A stretch of DNA of 64,000 bases. Source: Dysosmobacter sp. Marseille-Q4140. GTDB taxonomy: Bacteria; Bacillota; Clostridia; Oscillospirales; Oscillospiraceae. The stretch spans positions 1,426,001-1,490,000 of the forward strand of contig CP073694.1 in the NCBI GenBank assembly GCA_018228705.1. Reading direction: 5' to 3'. Of the stretch, positions 15,001-23,597 are shown one piece after another. Position numbers and translations under genes: made by a program. The notes beneath the pieces were generated by a model. That model saw nothing but the letters and a program-made list of their open reading frames with translations. It was not told where the DNA came from and searched no databases. Each line of letters begins with the position of its first letter. Position 1 is the first letter of the stretch.

Positions 15001-15969
15001 TCAGGGTTCCGGCAGAGCGTCCGGCTTCGCAGGGGGCGTCTGCCCGGCGTCGGGGGCGGCCGCCTCCTCCGCCTTTTCCGCAGAGTCCTCCGGCAGGATA
15101 CCAGCCTCCTCCATGGCCTGGCGCAGGTAGTCGTGGTCCTCAGTCTTGCGGCTGGGGACGAAGTTCTGGGCCGGGGTCCGCTTCCTGCCCTTGCTCTTGG
15201 CATAGAAGAAGCCGGTGACGGAGAAGACCACCGCGCCGATGAAGTTCACGAACAGGTCCTTCATGGTGTCGATGATGCCGATATCCAGATATCCGCCAAG
15301 CCCCAGGGCCTCGCCGTTGATATAGACCTCCTGGATGTTGGGGATGGTGACCACCTTGTTGGACCGGGTGGTGTCCAGAGCGACAGTGTGGAGCGCGTGG
15401 ACGATGGTGTCCTTCTGCATGTCGGTGCCGAAGAAGTAGTCCATGGAGAACTCGAAGAACTCCCACAGCACGCCGATGGTCATGGAAAAGCAGAAGGCCA
15501 CCAGGGCCAGAAACAGCGGCGACAGGTCAAAGGTCAGCCGCTCGTCGTCGTTGAGCAGCATGACCATGGAAAAGCCCACCGCTGCGGCCAGAAAACCGTT
15601 GAGAGTGTGGAGCATAGTGTCCCAGTTGGGCACCACCACGTAGAAGGCGTTGACCTCGCCCAGGATCTCGGCGGCGAAGATGAAGCAGAGAATGGTGATC
15701 TCCAGGGCCGGCGGCAGCTCGATCCGCAGCTTCACCTGAATCCAGCTGGGCACATAGAGGAGCAGCAGCGCCAGGCCGCAGAAGAAGGCACTCTCATAGC
15801 TGCCCAGCATGATCTGGCGGACCAGGGTCACGATGACCAGGGTCCGCAGCACGGCAAAGACGATGAAGGAACTCTTGTGCTCCCGCAGCTCCATGGCCAT
15901 GGCTTGGCGGAAGCTGCGCTTTTCCCGCTTCTTCAGCCGCTTTTTTTCTTGTTTTTCTTCTCTGGTCAT
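15001..15969 (-). CDS. polytopic membrane protein (YjdF/DUF2238-like)
   Basis: 322 aa with a basic N-terminus and about seven hydrophobic helices between residues 38 and 255 (for example FIVFAVLRTLVIVTLV, FFCGLALLLLYV, EITILCFIFAAEILGEV, VGFSMVMLL, FLALVAFCFSMTIGVLWEFFEF, FVNFIGAVVFSVTGFFYA). The motifs VPNWDTMLHTLNGFLAA and GVLWEFFEFSMD resemble DUF2238/YjdF proteins of unknown function. The tail is Glu/Pro/Ala-rich and cytosolic. Its ATG overlaps the stop of the glycerophosphodiesterase by 4 nt (ATGA) and it is last in that operon. Confidence 0.7.
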   Translation of the reverse strand: MTREEKQEKKRLKKREKRSFRQAMAMELREHKSSFIVFAVLRTLVIVTLVRQIMLGSYESAFFCGLALLLLYVPSWIQVKLRIELPPALEITILCFIFAAEILGEVNAFYVVVPNWDTMLHTLNGFLAAAVGFSMVMLLNDDERLTFDLSPLFLALVAFCFSMTIGVLWEFFEFSMDYFFGTDMQKDTIVHALHTVALDTTRSNKVVTIPNIQEVYINGEALGLGGYLDIGIIDTMKDLFVNFIGAVVFSVTGFFYAKSKGRKRTPAQNFVPSRKTEDHDYLRQAMEEAGILPEDSAEKAEEAAAPDAGQTPPAKPDALPEP

Positions 15970-16883
15970 TTCGCCGACCCCTCCTCCGGGTCAAATCCCT
16001 CAAAGATCGGCAGCGCCCCCAGGCGCTCCGTCTCCTCCAATTCCTCCGGCGCCCGGATGGTCCACAGGGCCGTCCGTCCGCCCCACAGCCGCCACAGCGC
16101 CATGGGTGCCATCCGCCGGTCCTGATACCGGCAGGCCACGAAATCCGGCCGGGTCAGGCAGTTGCACAGCAGCGCCGTCAGGGCCAGCCGGTTTTTCAGG
16201 GGCTGGTCCTCCCCCCGCCGCAGAAAGTCCTGGGTCAGCTGGCCCCGCAGCACCTCCGGCCGGTGTTTCCGCAGCCATGCCAGGCACCGGGGGTCAAAGC
16301 TCTCGATACAGTAGTCTGCGCCGAAGCGGTCCAGACATTCCATGGTTTTTTCACACAGGGCCGCGTGGTTGCCCCCGGCGGTTTTCAGCTCCACCACCAG
16401 CGGCGCTCGCCCCTCGAAGAGGGGCAGCACCTGCTCCAGAAAGGGAACGGACTCCCCGGTCCCGGCCAGCCGCAGCTTCCCCAGCTGCGCCGCCGTCAGG
16501 TCCTCCACCTTCGCTTCCACGCCGCACATCCGGGAGAGGTTGCTGTCGTGGACCACTGCCAGATGCCCGTCCGCCGTCAGGTGGACGTCCAGCTCCGCGC
16601 CGTAACCGGCCTCCGCCGCCCGGCGGAAGGCCCACAGGGAGTTTTCCGGCACGCCGGAGCCGTGGAGCCCGCGGTGGGCATACCGTTTCCCCGCCAGCCT
16701 CTCCCACCCCGGGCCGCCGCGGCGGCCGTGGAGCACGAACCAAATCAAAAGCAGCACCGGCGCCAGGATCTCCAGCACCCGCGTCAGTAAAAAGCCTCCG
16801 AAAAACAGCGCCCCGGCAAGCCCGGCCACCACCAGGGCGACCAGCACCAATACCACTACCGCGGTCACAAGAACTGTCGTCAT
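15966..16883 (-). CDS. membrane-anchored glycerophosphodiester phosphodiesterase
   Basis: 305 aa. Hydrolyses glycerophosphodiesters (or related lipid headgroups) to glycerol-3-phosphate. Two hydrophobic segments at the N-terminus (about 4-50) anchor it. The GDPD barrel begins YAHRGLHGSGVPENSLWAF (catalytic HRG...PENS), followed by GAELDVHLTADGHLAVVHDSNLSRM (E-x-D and H-D of the active site) and VVELKT. ATG 16883 was chosen: GGGAGG lies 7 nt upstream, and it overlaps the HAD gene stop. The much longer open frame upstream has no coding character. Confidence 0.9.
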   Translation of the reverse strand: MTTVLVTAVVVLVLVALVVAGLAGALFFGGFLLTRVLEILAPVLLLIWFVLHGRRGGPGWERLAGKRYAHRGLHGSGVPENSLWAFRRAAEAGYGAELDVHLTADGHLAVVHDSNLSRMCGVEAKVEDLTAAQLGKLRLAGTGESVPFLEQVLPLFEGRAPLVVELKTAGGNHAALCEKTMECLDRFGADYCIESFDPRCLAWLRKHRPEVLRGQLTQDFLRRGEDQPLKNRLALTALLCNCLTRPDFVACRYQDRRMAPMALWRLWGGRTALWTIRAPEELEETERLGALPIFEGFDPEEGSAK

Positions 16884-17683
16884 CTCCGTGCCTCCCGAAT
16901 GGCGGCCAGCAAAGCCGCCATGTCCTGATAAATGGCCGTGGGCGGCGTTGGGCTGACAGCGGCGTCGGCCGCTGTGGCCTCCCCGGTCAGCACCAGGGCC
17001 GTGTCCACCCCGGCGTTGACGCCGCAGGCAATGTCCGTATACAGCCGGTCCCCCACCATCAGCGCCTCCGACTGTGCGCACCCGGTCTGTTCCAGGGCCA
17101 GGCGGATCATGGTGGGGTCTGGCTTTCCGATGTAGTGGGGCTCCCGGCCCGCGGCGCCCCGCAGCATGGCGCAGATGGAGCCGCAGTCCGGCATGAAGCC
17201 GTACAGGGTGGGGCAGGCCAGATCCGGATTGGTGGCGAGGAAATCCACCCCCCGGCACAGCAGGCGGCAGGCGTCCTCCACCTTCCGGTAGGTAAGCTCC
17301 GTGTCGAAGCCCACCAGCACTGCCCCAACGTCATCGTCCGGGGTCTCCCGGATATCAAAGCCCGCCTGACGCAGCTGGCGGCAGAAGGACGCCGTCCCCA
17401 CGGCGAAGTACGCCTCCCCCGCCGGGCGGCTGGTGCGCAGGTAGTGGACCGTGGCCTCCACGGCGGTGAGGAACTCCTCCCGCCGCGCCGTCACGCCCAG
17501 GCGGGTCATTTTCTCCAGTCCCGCGTCCACGCCCCGGGAGGAGTTGTTGGTCAGATACCGCACGGCGCCGCCGTGGGCGCGGACATCCTTCAAAAATTCC
17601 GCCGCCCCAGGCAGCAGGGAGTCCTCCAGATAAATGGTGCCGTCCAGGTCCAGCAGGAACAGTCGCTTTTTGCTCAGATCCAC
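16880..17683 (-). CDS. HAD-IIA family phosphatase (NagD-like)
   Basis: 267 aa, with LFLLDLDGTIYLEDSLLPGA (DxDGT, residues 7-11 region), YLTNNSSR (motif II), and KPDPTMIRLAL...MVGDRLYTDIACGVNAGVDTALVLTGEA (motifs III/IV). This is the NagD/p-nitrophenylphosphatase type, acting on nucleotide or sugar phosphates. The start is GTG at 17683, with AGGAGG 7 nt upstream. Its stop overlaps the glycerophosphodiesterase ATG, so the two are translationally coupled, which suggests joint processing of glycerophospho-compounds. Confidence 0.9.
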   Translation of the reverse strand: MDLSKKRLFLLDLDGTIYLEDSLLPGAAEFLKDVRAHGGAVRYLTNNSSRGVDAGLEKMTRLGVTARREEFLTAVEATVHYLRTSRPAGEAYFAVGTASFCRQLRQAGFDIRETPDDDVGAVLVGFDTELTYRKVEDACRLLCRGVDFLATNPDLACPTLYGFMPDCGSICAMLRGAAGREPHYIGKPDPTMIRLALEQTGCAQSEALMVGDRLYTDIACGVNAGVDTALVLTGEATAADAAVSPTPPTAIYQDMAALLAAIREARR

Positions 17684-17802
17684 GTCCGCGCCTCCTCTCG
17701 CAATGGAGCCAGCATACCACAAAGCGCCGCCGCTTGCAAGGGAGGCCGGAAGAGGCGGAGCGCTCTTGCGCTCCGCCTCCGCTTTTTGTATGGACCGGCT
17801 GG

Positions 17803-17880
17803 TCAGCTCCGCTTCCGCTGTCCCGGTAACAGCAGCATGCAGCAGGCAACCAGTACTGCGATCAGCAAGGTGATATCCAT
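17803..17880 (-). CDS. 25-residue single-helix membrane peptide
   Basis: A small ORF encoding MDITLLIAVLVACCMLLL followed by a short basic tail (PGQRKRS). Its ATG overlaps the DUF3169 stop as TAATG, a standard coupling arrangement, so translation by re-initiation is likely. The composition is one membrane helix of about 16 residues with two adjacent cysteines and a positive C-terminus. No homologue is known to me; it may modulate the DUF3169 membrane protein or act as a small toxin-like peptide. Confidence 0.6.
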   Translation of the reverse strand: MDITLLIAVLVACCMLLLPGQRKRS

Positions 17881-18638
17881 TACAGCGCTCCTCCCTTCCG
17901 GCCCAGCCGGATGCTCTCCAGAGTATAGGTGATCTGCAAAACGCCGAACACGGCCAGCACCGCCGCCGCGGGCAGCAGCCCCGTACCAAAGGCGAAGTGG
18001 AACACCATCAGCGCCACCCAGATCCAAAGGCACACCTTGGTGGCCGCCAGATAGGCCTTGTAGCAGGCCTGACCGGTCTGCCGCTGCTCCGACTCGTCGC
18101 AGCTGTCCATCCACTTCTTCTGGAACTGCATGTCGTAGACGCTGCCCCGCTTCTCCGGGTTGATCTTCTTCGTCAGGTCCACGACCTTCTGCTGCAGCAC
18201 CGTGGCCACGCCCACACCCACGAAAAATTCCACGATGAAGGCTCCCATGGCCGCGGGGCTGCCGGCGTAGACCACTGCCACGGAGAAGAAGAACAGGTCG
18301 CACAGCAACGCCACAGCGGACATCAGCAGCGCCCAGCTGAGCTGCTCCTCGGCGGCATCGATGGTGTCCTCATCCTCACCGTCCCAGGTCCTGTAAAGGC
18401 CTTTGGCCTTGGCGTACAGCCCCCAGCCGATGCCCAGGGCAATCAGGTTCGTCACCGGGATGCCCCAGGGGGCGGAGGCGGTCAGGGCCACACTGAGCGC
18501 CTGCCGCACGCTGTCGGCGAGATTGCCCACGTTCAGAAAGCCCGCCGCAAAGCCCAGCACGCCGCCAAAGAGCCCGGCGCCCAGAATGGTCAGGAAAAAT
18601 TTCGGCAGAGCCCTGCGGTTGTCACTCCTGGTTTTCAT
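17880..18638 (-). CDS. DUF3169 membrane protein
   Basis: 252 aa with about six membrane helices (for example FFLTILGAGLFGGVLGFAAGF, PWGIPVTNLIALGIGWGLY, LSWALLMSAVALLCDLFFFSVAVV, VCLWIWVALMVFHFAF, LLPAAAVLAVFGVLQITYTL). The central motif KRGSVYDMQFQKKWMDSCDESEQ is typical of DUF3169 proteins, which have unknown function and are regularly paired with a small HTH repressor, as here. ATG 18638 has AGGAGG 9 nt upstream, inside the end of the HTH gene (17-nt overlap); an earlier ATG at 18656 is less likely. Confidence 0.85.
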   Translation of the reverse strand: MKTRSDNRRALPKFFLTILGAGLFGGVLGFAAGFLNVGNLADSVRQALSVALTASAPWGIPVTNLIALGIGWGLYAKAKGLYRTWDGEDEDTIDAAEEQLSWALLMSAVALLCDLFFFSVAVVYAGSPAAMGAFIVEFFVGVGVATVLQQKVVDLTKKINPEKRGSVYDMQFQKKWMDSCDESEQRQTGQACYKAYLAATKVCLWIWVALMVFHFAFGTGLLPAAAVLAVFGVLQITYTLESIRLGRKGGAL

Positions 18639-18846
18639 CGTCTCCGTCCTCCTCATAGGAAAAAATGTCCTCCACGGCAGTGCCGCAGATCTTGGCCAGC
18701 TTCAGCGCCAGCGTCACCGACGGCGAGTAGTCTCCCCGCTCGATCTGGCTGATGGTCTGGCGGGACACTCCCGCCAATCGCCCCATCTCCTGCTGGTTGA
18801 CCCCCAGCCGGGCCCGGTGTTCCTTGAGCCGGTTGTAAAGCGGCAT
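18622..18846 (-). CDS. small XRE-family HTH regulator
   Basis: 74 aa consisting of a Cro/CI HTH: LYNRLKEHRARLGVNQQEMGRLAGVSRQTISQIERGDYSPSVTLALKLAKICGTAVEDIF. It matches the short YozG-like regulators paired with DUF3169 membrane proteins. ATG 18846 has AGGAGG 6 nt upstream. A near-perfect inverted repeat overlaps its promoter (18,884-18,934), consistent with autoregulation. Confidence 0.9.
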   Translation of the reverse strand: MPLYNRLKEHRARLGVNQQEMGRLAGVSRQTISQIERGDYSPSVTLALKLAKICGTAVEDIFSYEEDGDDENQE

Positions 18847-18883
18847 GGCGCGCCTCCTCTCTGACAACTTTTTCCGTCAACAT

Positions 18884-18934
18884 GACAACTATCCTTGTCA
18901 TTCACAGGATAGCATTGACAAGGATCGTTGTCAA
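18884..18934 (-). promoter_or_regulatory. promoter with overlapping 17-bp inverted-repeat operator
   Basis: On the minus strand TTGACA (18934-18929), a 17-nt spacer and TATCCT (18911-18906). Two arms, GACAACTATCCTTGTCA (18884-18900) and its inverse TGACAAGGATCGTTGTC (18916-18932), differ at one position and cover the -35 and the region just downstream of the -10. Confidence 0.8.
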
Positions 18935-19535
18935 TAGAAAACGTGAATTTTTTTTGGCGGGTACGTTGATCGGAGTTGGTCCGATGCCGGGCCCTCATCC
19001 GGCGCCTGCTGCGCAGGCAGCATCTCCCCCCCCGGGGGAAGGCTTGGGGCAGGCGAAGGGCAGGAAGAGGACGGATATTGACTCCGCCCCTACGGTAAAA
19101 TGGAGAAGCCCTCAGCGACCACCGGGGCAGCGCATAACGCGGGGGAGGAGGAACCGGTGGAACACTGGTGGCGGAAATACCAGGAGCGCCGCAGCGCGAG
19201 ACAGCAAGAGAGAAGCAGCGGCAAGTCCGATGACCCCCCAGTTATCCGCCCTATGGTCTGTGCGGCTCCGTGGTCTTTCGTTTGCCGGGGAACGGCGCAG
19301 GGACAGCGGGACCACCGGCCTCTGCCGCACCGATTCGCCCGCCCCCCCGTACGCACGAACAGGCGGACCCACAAAGTGGGTCCGCCTGTTCATCAAAGCG
19401 TTTTTTCTTTTGGACCGGCCGCGGCCCGGAAGGTGAATTGCCCCAAAGGGGCAAGAGATGCCCCTCTGGAGAGTCCTCTTTTTGATGCCGTCAAAAAGAG
19501 AATGGAGGCGGATCCCCTGCGGGGCTCCGCAGTCC
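18935..19535. other. 600-bp intergenic region with a strong hairpin, no supported gene
   Basis: Open frames here on both strands have low-complexity, Arg/Pro-rich translations and no ribosome sites. The most notable object is a perfect 16-bp hairpin, GAACAGGCGGACCCAC (19357-19372) with its complement at 19376-19391 around AAA; T6 occurs 9 nt later. A second palindrome, CTTTTTGA/TCAAAAAG, lies near 19,480-19,500. Short C and G runs occur near 19,027. Confidence 0.6.
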
Positions 19536-20753
19536 TCAGCGTTTGGGTTTTTTCTCCCGGGGCGGTTTCGCCTCCCTCGCCGAAGCGGGCCTCGGAGGAG
19601 GCGGCGCCTCCCGCCATTTCTCCTCCGGCACCGCGCGCTGGCGCAGACGCTGCTTCACGTAGTCCCGGAACAGGGCGTAGAGCACGGAGCACAGAGGGAT
19701 GAATACCAGCATACCCAGAATGCCCATAAGGCTGCCGCCCAAGGTCACGGCGGAGAGCACCCAGATGGAGGGCAGACCCACGGAGGACCCCACCACATGG
19801 GGGTAGATGAGGTTCCCCTCCACCTGCTGCAAAACCAAAAACAGCACGATGAACCACAGGGCCTTCCAGGGGTCCCCGATGGCAATGAGCAGCGCTCCCA
19901 CACCGCAGCCGATAAAGGCCCCCACAATGGGGATCAGGGCGGTCAGGGCGATCAGCACACCCACCAGCAGCGCGTAGGGCATCCGGAAAATGGTCATGGC
20001 CGCCACAAACAGCGTGCCCAGGATGCAGGCCTCCAGGCACTGGCCGGAGAGGAAGCTGGAGAAGGTCCGCCCGGCCAGACGCAAAACCTCCAGCGCCCGG
20101 TCGGCCCACCGGGTCGGCAGCAGGGCGTAAATCACCTGCCGGCCCTGCCGGGCCAGCTTTTCCTTTTGCAGAAGGATGTAGAATGAAAAGATCAGACCGA
20201 TGACGAAGGTGCTCACACCGCTGACCACGCCGCCGATCAGCCCGCCGCCGGAGGACAGCAGTCCGCTGCCCAGGCTCTGGGCAAAGTCCAGCGCCTTCCG
20301 GGAGAGGCTCTGCCAGTCCATATCCAGCTCCGCGATGAAATCCTGGATCATGGGCAGGTAGGCGGAGAGCCCATTGAGCCACTCCTGCAGGCGCTCAATG
20401 GCGCCGGGCACCTGGCTGGCGATGGACCGCACGGCGTCGGTGATGCCGGGCCCGATGACCGAGGAGGCCAGAGCCAGCACGCCCAGTACTGCCACCAGCG
20501 TCAGCAGCAGCGCCAGCGGCCGCCGTGCCCCGGCGCCCCGGGCTGCTCCCGGGAACAGGTGCCGCTCGATGGCCCGCACGGGGACATTGAGGATGAAGGC
20601 GATGGCGCAGCCCAGCAGGAAGGGACTGAGGATCCCCAGCAGCCAGGCTGCCGCGGCGATCACGGTCCCCAGATTCTGCAGCGCGCAGTAAAAGGCCACG
20701 CCGCCGCAGATCACCAGCAGCAGGCCCTTGATATTACCTTTGTTCAACTCCAT
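19536..20753 (-). CDS. AI-2E family transporter (permease)
   Basis: 405 aa with the AI-2E/PerM/YdiK layout: two N-terminal helices (LLLVICGGVAFYCALQNL, LLGILSPFLLGCAIAFILNVPVRAIE), a third near 80-100, a soluble amphipathic segment (120-175), then about five helices with FGLIFSFYILLQKEKL-type sequence, GFPYALLVG-like MPYALLVGVLIALTALIPIVGAFIG and VEGNLIYPHVVGSSVGLPSIWVL, the signature region. Substrate is uncertain: members include quorum-signal exporters and Na+/H+ antiporters. The tail is basic and Pro-rich (EAPPPPRPASAREAKPPREKK). ATG 20753 follows AAAGGG. Confidence 0.9.
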   Translation of the reverse strand: MELNKGNIKGLLLVICGGVAFYCALQNLGTVIAAAAWLLGILSPFLLGCAIAFILNVPVRAIERHLFPGAARGAGARRPLALLLTLVAVLGVLALASSVIGPGITDAVRSIASQVPGAIERLQEWLNGLSAYLPMIQDFIAELDMDWQSLSRKALDFAQSLGSGLLSSGGGLIGGVVSGVSTFVIGLIFSFYILLQKEKLARQGRQVIYALLPTRWADRALEVLRLAGRTFSSFLSGQCLEACILGTLFVAAMTIFRMPYALLVGVLIALTALIPIVGAFIGCGVGALLIAIGDPWKALWFIVLFLVLQQVEGNLIYPHVVGSSVGLPSIWVLSAVTLGGSLMGILGMLVFIPLCSVLYALFRDYVKQRLRQRAVPEEKWREAPPPPRPASAREAKPPREKKPKR

Positions 20754-20797
20754 AGCGTTTCCCTTTGTGTGCCTTCCGCCGATAAGGACGGCACGGC

Positions 20798-21280
20798 TCA
20801 GCTCCGGCGGTATTTCTCCGCCGTGTGGAGATAGCCCCGGGCGGAGATCCGGTTGCCCTCGATCTCCTCCGCCGTCAGGGGCCGGACCACCTTGGCGGGG
20901 CTGCCCAGGATCATGGACCCGGCGGGGGCGTCCATTTTGCCGGTGACCAGGGCCCCGGCGCCCACGATGCAGTCGTCGCCGATCCGGGCGCCGTTGAGCA
21001 CGGTGGCTCCCATGCCGATGAGCACATTGTCGCCGATGGTGCAGCCGTGGACGATGGCGCCGTGGCCGATGGTGCAGCCGGCGCCCACCACCGTCTCCTC
21101 GTGGAGCACGGCGCAATCCTGGATGTTGGTGTTCTCACCCACGGTGATGGCCCCCTCATCGCCCCGCAGGACCGCGTTGTACCAGATGTTGACACCCTTG
21201 CCCAGGGTCACCTCGCCGGTGACGGAGGCGCCGGGGCAGATCAGTACGTGTTCGTCGCTCTCTCTCTGTTTGTAAGCCAT
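20798..21280 (-). CDS. gamma-class carbonic anhydrase family protein
   Basis: 160 aa, a left-handed beta-helix of hexapeptide repeats (VTLGKGVNIWYNAVLRGDEGAITVGENTNIQDCAVLH...). The metal ligands are visible as H60 (AVLH), H73 and H78 (GHGAIVHGC). This is the YrdA/CaiE/PaaY family; reversible CO2 hydration is shown for some members only. AGGAGG lies 7 nt before the ATG. It is followed by the AI-2E gene on the same strand, 44 nt apart. Confidence 0.92.
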   Translation of the reverse strand: MAYKQRESDEHVLICPGASVTGEVTLGKGVNIWYNAVLRGDEGAITVGENTNIQDCAVLHEETVVGAGCTIGHGAIVHGCTIGDNVLIGMGATVLNGARIGDDCIVGAGALVTGKMDAPAGSMILGSPAKVVRPLTAEEIEGNRISARGYLHTAEKYRRS

Positions 21281-21367
21281 GTTGGTTCCTCCTATGTGAT
21301 GTTTCCCGCCAAGGCCGGGGAGCCCGCCTCTCGGGGCGGGCAGTGCGGCCTTGTATCGTTTCTCTGT

Positions 21368-22600
21368 TCAGATCTCCGGGGCGAAGTTGCCGTTTACGAA
21401 CACGGGTACCTCCCGCCCGTCCCGGGTGGTGCCGGTGATATTCAGGTCCGCCGTGCCCACCATGAAGTCCACGTGGGTGATGGAGTCGTTGAGCCCCCGC
21501 GCCTTGAGCTCGTCCTTGGTCATCTCCCGGCCGCCCCGGATGCAGGGGTATGCCTCGCCGAAGGCGATGTGGCAGGCGGCGTTCTCGTCAAAGAGGGTGT
21601 TGTAGAACAGGATCTTCTGATTGGAGATGGGGCTGTCGTAGGGCACCAGGGCCACCTCGCCGAAGCAGGCGGCGCCCTCGTCCACGCTGATGGCGGCTTT
21701 CAGCGCCGCCTCTCCCTGCTCCGCGCGGGCCTCCACGATCCGGCCCTCCTTCACCACAAAACGGAACTTGTCGATGATGTGGCCGTCGTGAGCCAGGGGC
21801 ATGGAGGAATACACCACGCCGTTGACCCCGGTTTTCAGCGGGGCGGTATAAATCTCCTCCGTGGGGATGTTGGCGATGAAGGGCACGCCGGAGAGGGTGC
21901 GGTCGTTGCCGGCCTCCCAGACACAGCCCTCCGGCAGCTCCACGGTCAGATCGGTGCCCAGGCTGTTGGTGTAGTGAAGAGTCCGCAGGTCCAGGGCGTT
22001 GAGCCGTTCCAGCCGGTGGGCCAGGGTCTCCAGATGGGCCTGCCACCGCGCCACGGCGCCGCCGTCCCCCCCTACCCGGACGGCGCGGAAGATGGCCTCC
22101 CACAGCCGCTCCATAGCCTCCGCCTCCGGCAGGTCCGGGAACACCTTCCGGGCCCAGGAGGGAATGGGGATGGAGGCGATGCACCAGGGGAAGCCGCTGG
22201 ACATCTGCAGACGGTCGAAGTCCTTGAGTGCCTTGCCGCTGGCCTGCTGGCTACGGACCAGACGGCCGGGGTCCACGCCCTTGAGGTTCTCCGGGTCCGA
22301 GGCGGAGATGGCCAGGTATGCCGCCCCCTCCAGGGCGTAGTCGTTGTAGAAGTGACGCCGCCACAGGGGCACCGTATCGAACACGGCGTCCTCCGCGCGG
22401 AGGTATTTCATCCGGGCCAGGGCGTCATCACTCCAGTTCATGACCACCTCCCGGCAGCCGGCGTCATAGGCCTCCGCCGCGCAGAGCCGGGCGAAGAAGG
22501 CGCACTCCACCGGGGAGGAGATCACCAGAGTCTGGCCCTTCTGCACGTTCAAACCTACCCGCACCAGCAAGCTGGCGTATTCCCGCAGTTTTTCATCCAT
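21368..22600 (-). CDS. M29 family metallo-aminopeptidase (AmpS/PepS type)
   Basis: 410 aa, the usual length. Removes N-terminal residues from peptides using two divalent metal ions. Conserved segments include NVQKGQTLVISSPVE, GCVWEAGNDRTLSGVPFIANIPTEEIYTAP (metal-binding Glu and active-site region), GGREMTKDELKARGLNDSITHVDFMVGTADLNITGTTRDG (His-x-Asp ligand), and GEVALVPYDSPIS. The ATG at 22600 (MDEKLREYASLL) fits the family start; AAAGG lies about 12 nt upstream, a weak ribosome site. Confidence 0.93.
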   Translation of the reverse strand: MDEKLREYASLLVRVGLNVQKGQTLVISSPVECAFFARLCAAEAYDAGCREVVMNWSDDALARMKYLRAEDAVFDTVPLWRRHFYNDYALEGAAYLAISASDPENLKGVDPGRLVRSQQASGKALKDFDRLQMSSGFPWCIASIPIPSWARKVFPDLPEAEAMERLWEAIFRAVRVGGDGGAVARWQAHLETLAHRLERLNALDLRTLHYTNSLGTDLTVELPEGCVWEAGNDRTLSGVPFIANIPTEEIYTAPLKTGVNGVVYSSMPLAHDGHIIDKFRFVVKEGRIVEARAEQGEAALKAAISVDEGAACFGEVALVPYDSPISNQKILFYNTLFDENAACHIAFGEAYPCIRGGREMTKDELKARGLNDSITHVDFMVGTADLNITGTTRDGREVPVFVNGNFAPEI

Positions 22601-22674
22601 CAAGGCACGTTCATCCTTTCCGTTTTTCTGGATCATTTTTCCCATTGTACCGGATTTCCGGTCGGAAGTAAAGG

Positions 22675-23520
22675 CTACACGTCCCCCTGCCCGTCCTTGC
22701 GCAGACTCATGATGGTGCCGTTGAGTTCCGCCCCCAGAATGAGGGTGGCGGCGCTCATATACAGCCAGATCAGCAGCACGATCACCGCGCCGATGGAACC
22801 GTAGAGCAGCGAGTAGTGGGCCACATTGTCCACATAGAAGGCGTACAGCCAGCTCAGCGCCAGCCAGGCCCCCAACGCCGCCAGGGTCCCGGGCCAGATG
22901 TTCCGCCAGGGCTGGCGGACATCCTGGGCCAGGGCATACAGGAAGAACAGGGCGAAATACCCCGCCACCGCCGACACCGGGAACCGCAGCCGGGCCCACA
23001 GCTCCGCCAGAAACGACGGCAGATGGAAGTTCTCCACCGCGTACAGCAGCAGCCGGTCGCCCACGGTCATCAGTGCCAGGGTCACGGTGATGGTGACGAT
23101 CAGCACCACCGTGTAGAGAAACGTCTTGATCACATGGCGTACCGCCGCCCGGGGCGGCCCCAGGTGGTAGGCGGTACGCACCGCCCGCATCAACGTGTTG
23201 GTGGCCCGCATGGGAAAGTAAATGGAGAAGAACAGTCCGAACAGCAGCAGCTGGGGACTGGGGTCCTCCCCTACATAGTTCAGATACATTCCCACGATGC
23301 TGACCACCTCCGTGGGCAAAAACTCCACCAGAGCGTCCAAAATGGCCGCCACATCCAGCTGCAGCAATCCCAGCAGGGCGCTGATGAAGATCAGCAGCGG
23401 AAAGATCATGAACAGCAGGTAGAAGGCCAGGGCGGCGCTCTGGCTGCCCACATTGTGGCGCAGATACCGCTGGGTCATGAGATACGCGCCCCGCAGCCAG
23501 CGGTTTTTCGGCAGGACCAT
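22675..23520 (-). CDS. YihY/BrkB family membrane protein
   Basis: 281 aa with six predicted membrane helices. Family hallmarks are NVGSQSAALAFYLLFMIFPLLIFISALLGLL (helix 1), LLLFGLFFSIYFPMRATNTLMRAVRTAYH, FPVSAVAGYFALFFLYALAQD, and WPGTLAALGAWLALSWLYAFYVDNVAHYSLLYGSIGAVIVLLIWLYMSAATLILGAELNG near the end. The role of the family is unclear despite the old RNase BN label. AGGAGG lies 7 nt before the ATG. Confidence 0.92.
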   Translation of the reverse strand: MVLPKNRWLRGAYLMTQRYLRHNVGSQSAALAFYLLFMIFPLLIFISALLGLLQLDVAAILDALVEFLPTEVVSIVGMYLNYVGEDPSPQLLLFGLFFSIYFPMRATNTLMRAVRTAYHLGPPRAAVRHVIKTFLYTVVLIVTITVTLALMTVGDRLLLYAVENFHLPSFLAELWARLRFPVSAVAGYFALFFLYALAQDVRQPWRNIWPGTLAALGAWLALSWLYAFYVDNVAHYSLLYGSIGAVIVLLIWLYMSAATLILGAELNGTIMSLRKDGQGDV

Positions 23521-23597
23521 GGGCCACCCTCCTCTCCGATTTTCCTCAGACGTTCGACTTAGTATGCGCGGTTTGGGGCCGTTTCAACGCCCCGGCC

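Noticed and set aside
15809..17932. 707-codon plus-strand open frame
   Set aside because: Pro/Arg/Ser-rich shadow opposite the glycerophosphodiesterase and HAD genes.
19100..19702. 200-codon plus-strand ORF in the intergenic gap
   Set aside because: Runs into the AI-2E permease gene on the opposite strand, passes through the 16-bp hairpin, has no ribosome site and an Arg/Pro-rich composition.
20825..22804. 659-codon plus-strand open frame
   Set aside because: It crosses two well-supported minus-strand genes (carbonic anhydrase and M29 peptidase); low-complexity His/Gly/Val translation.
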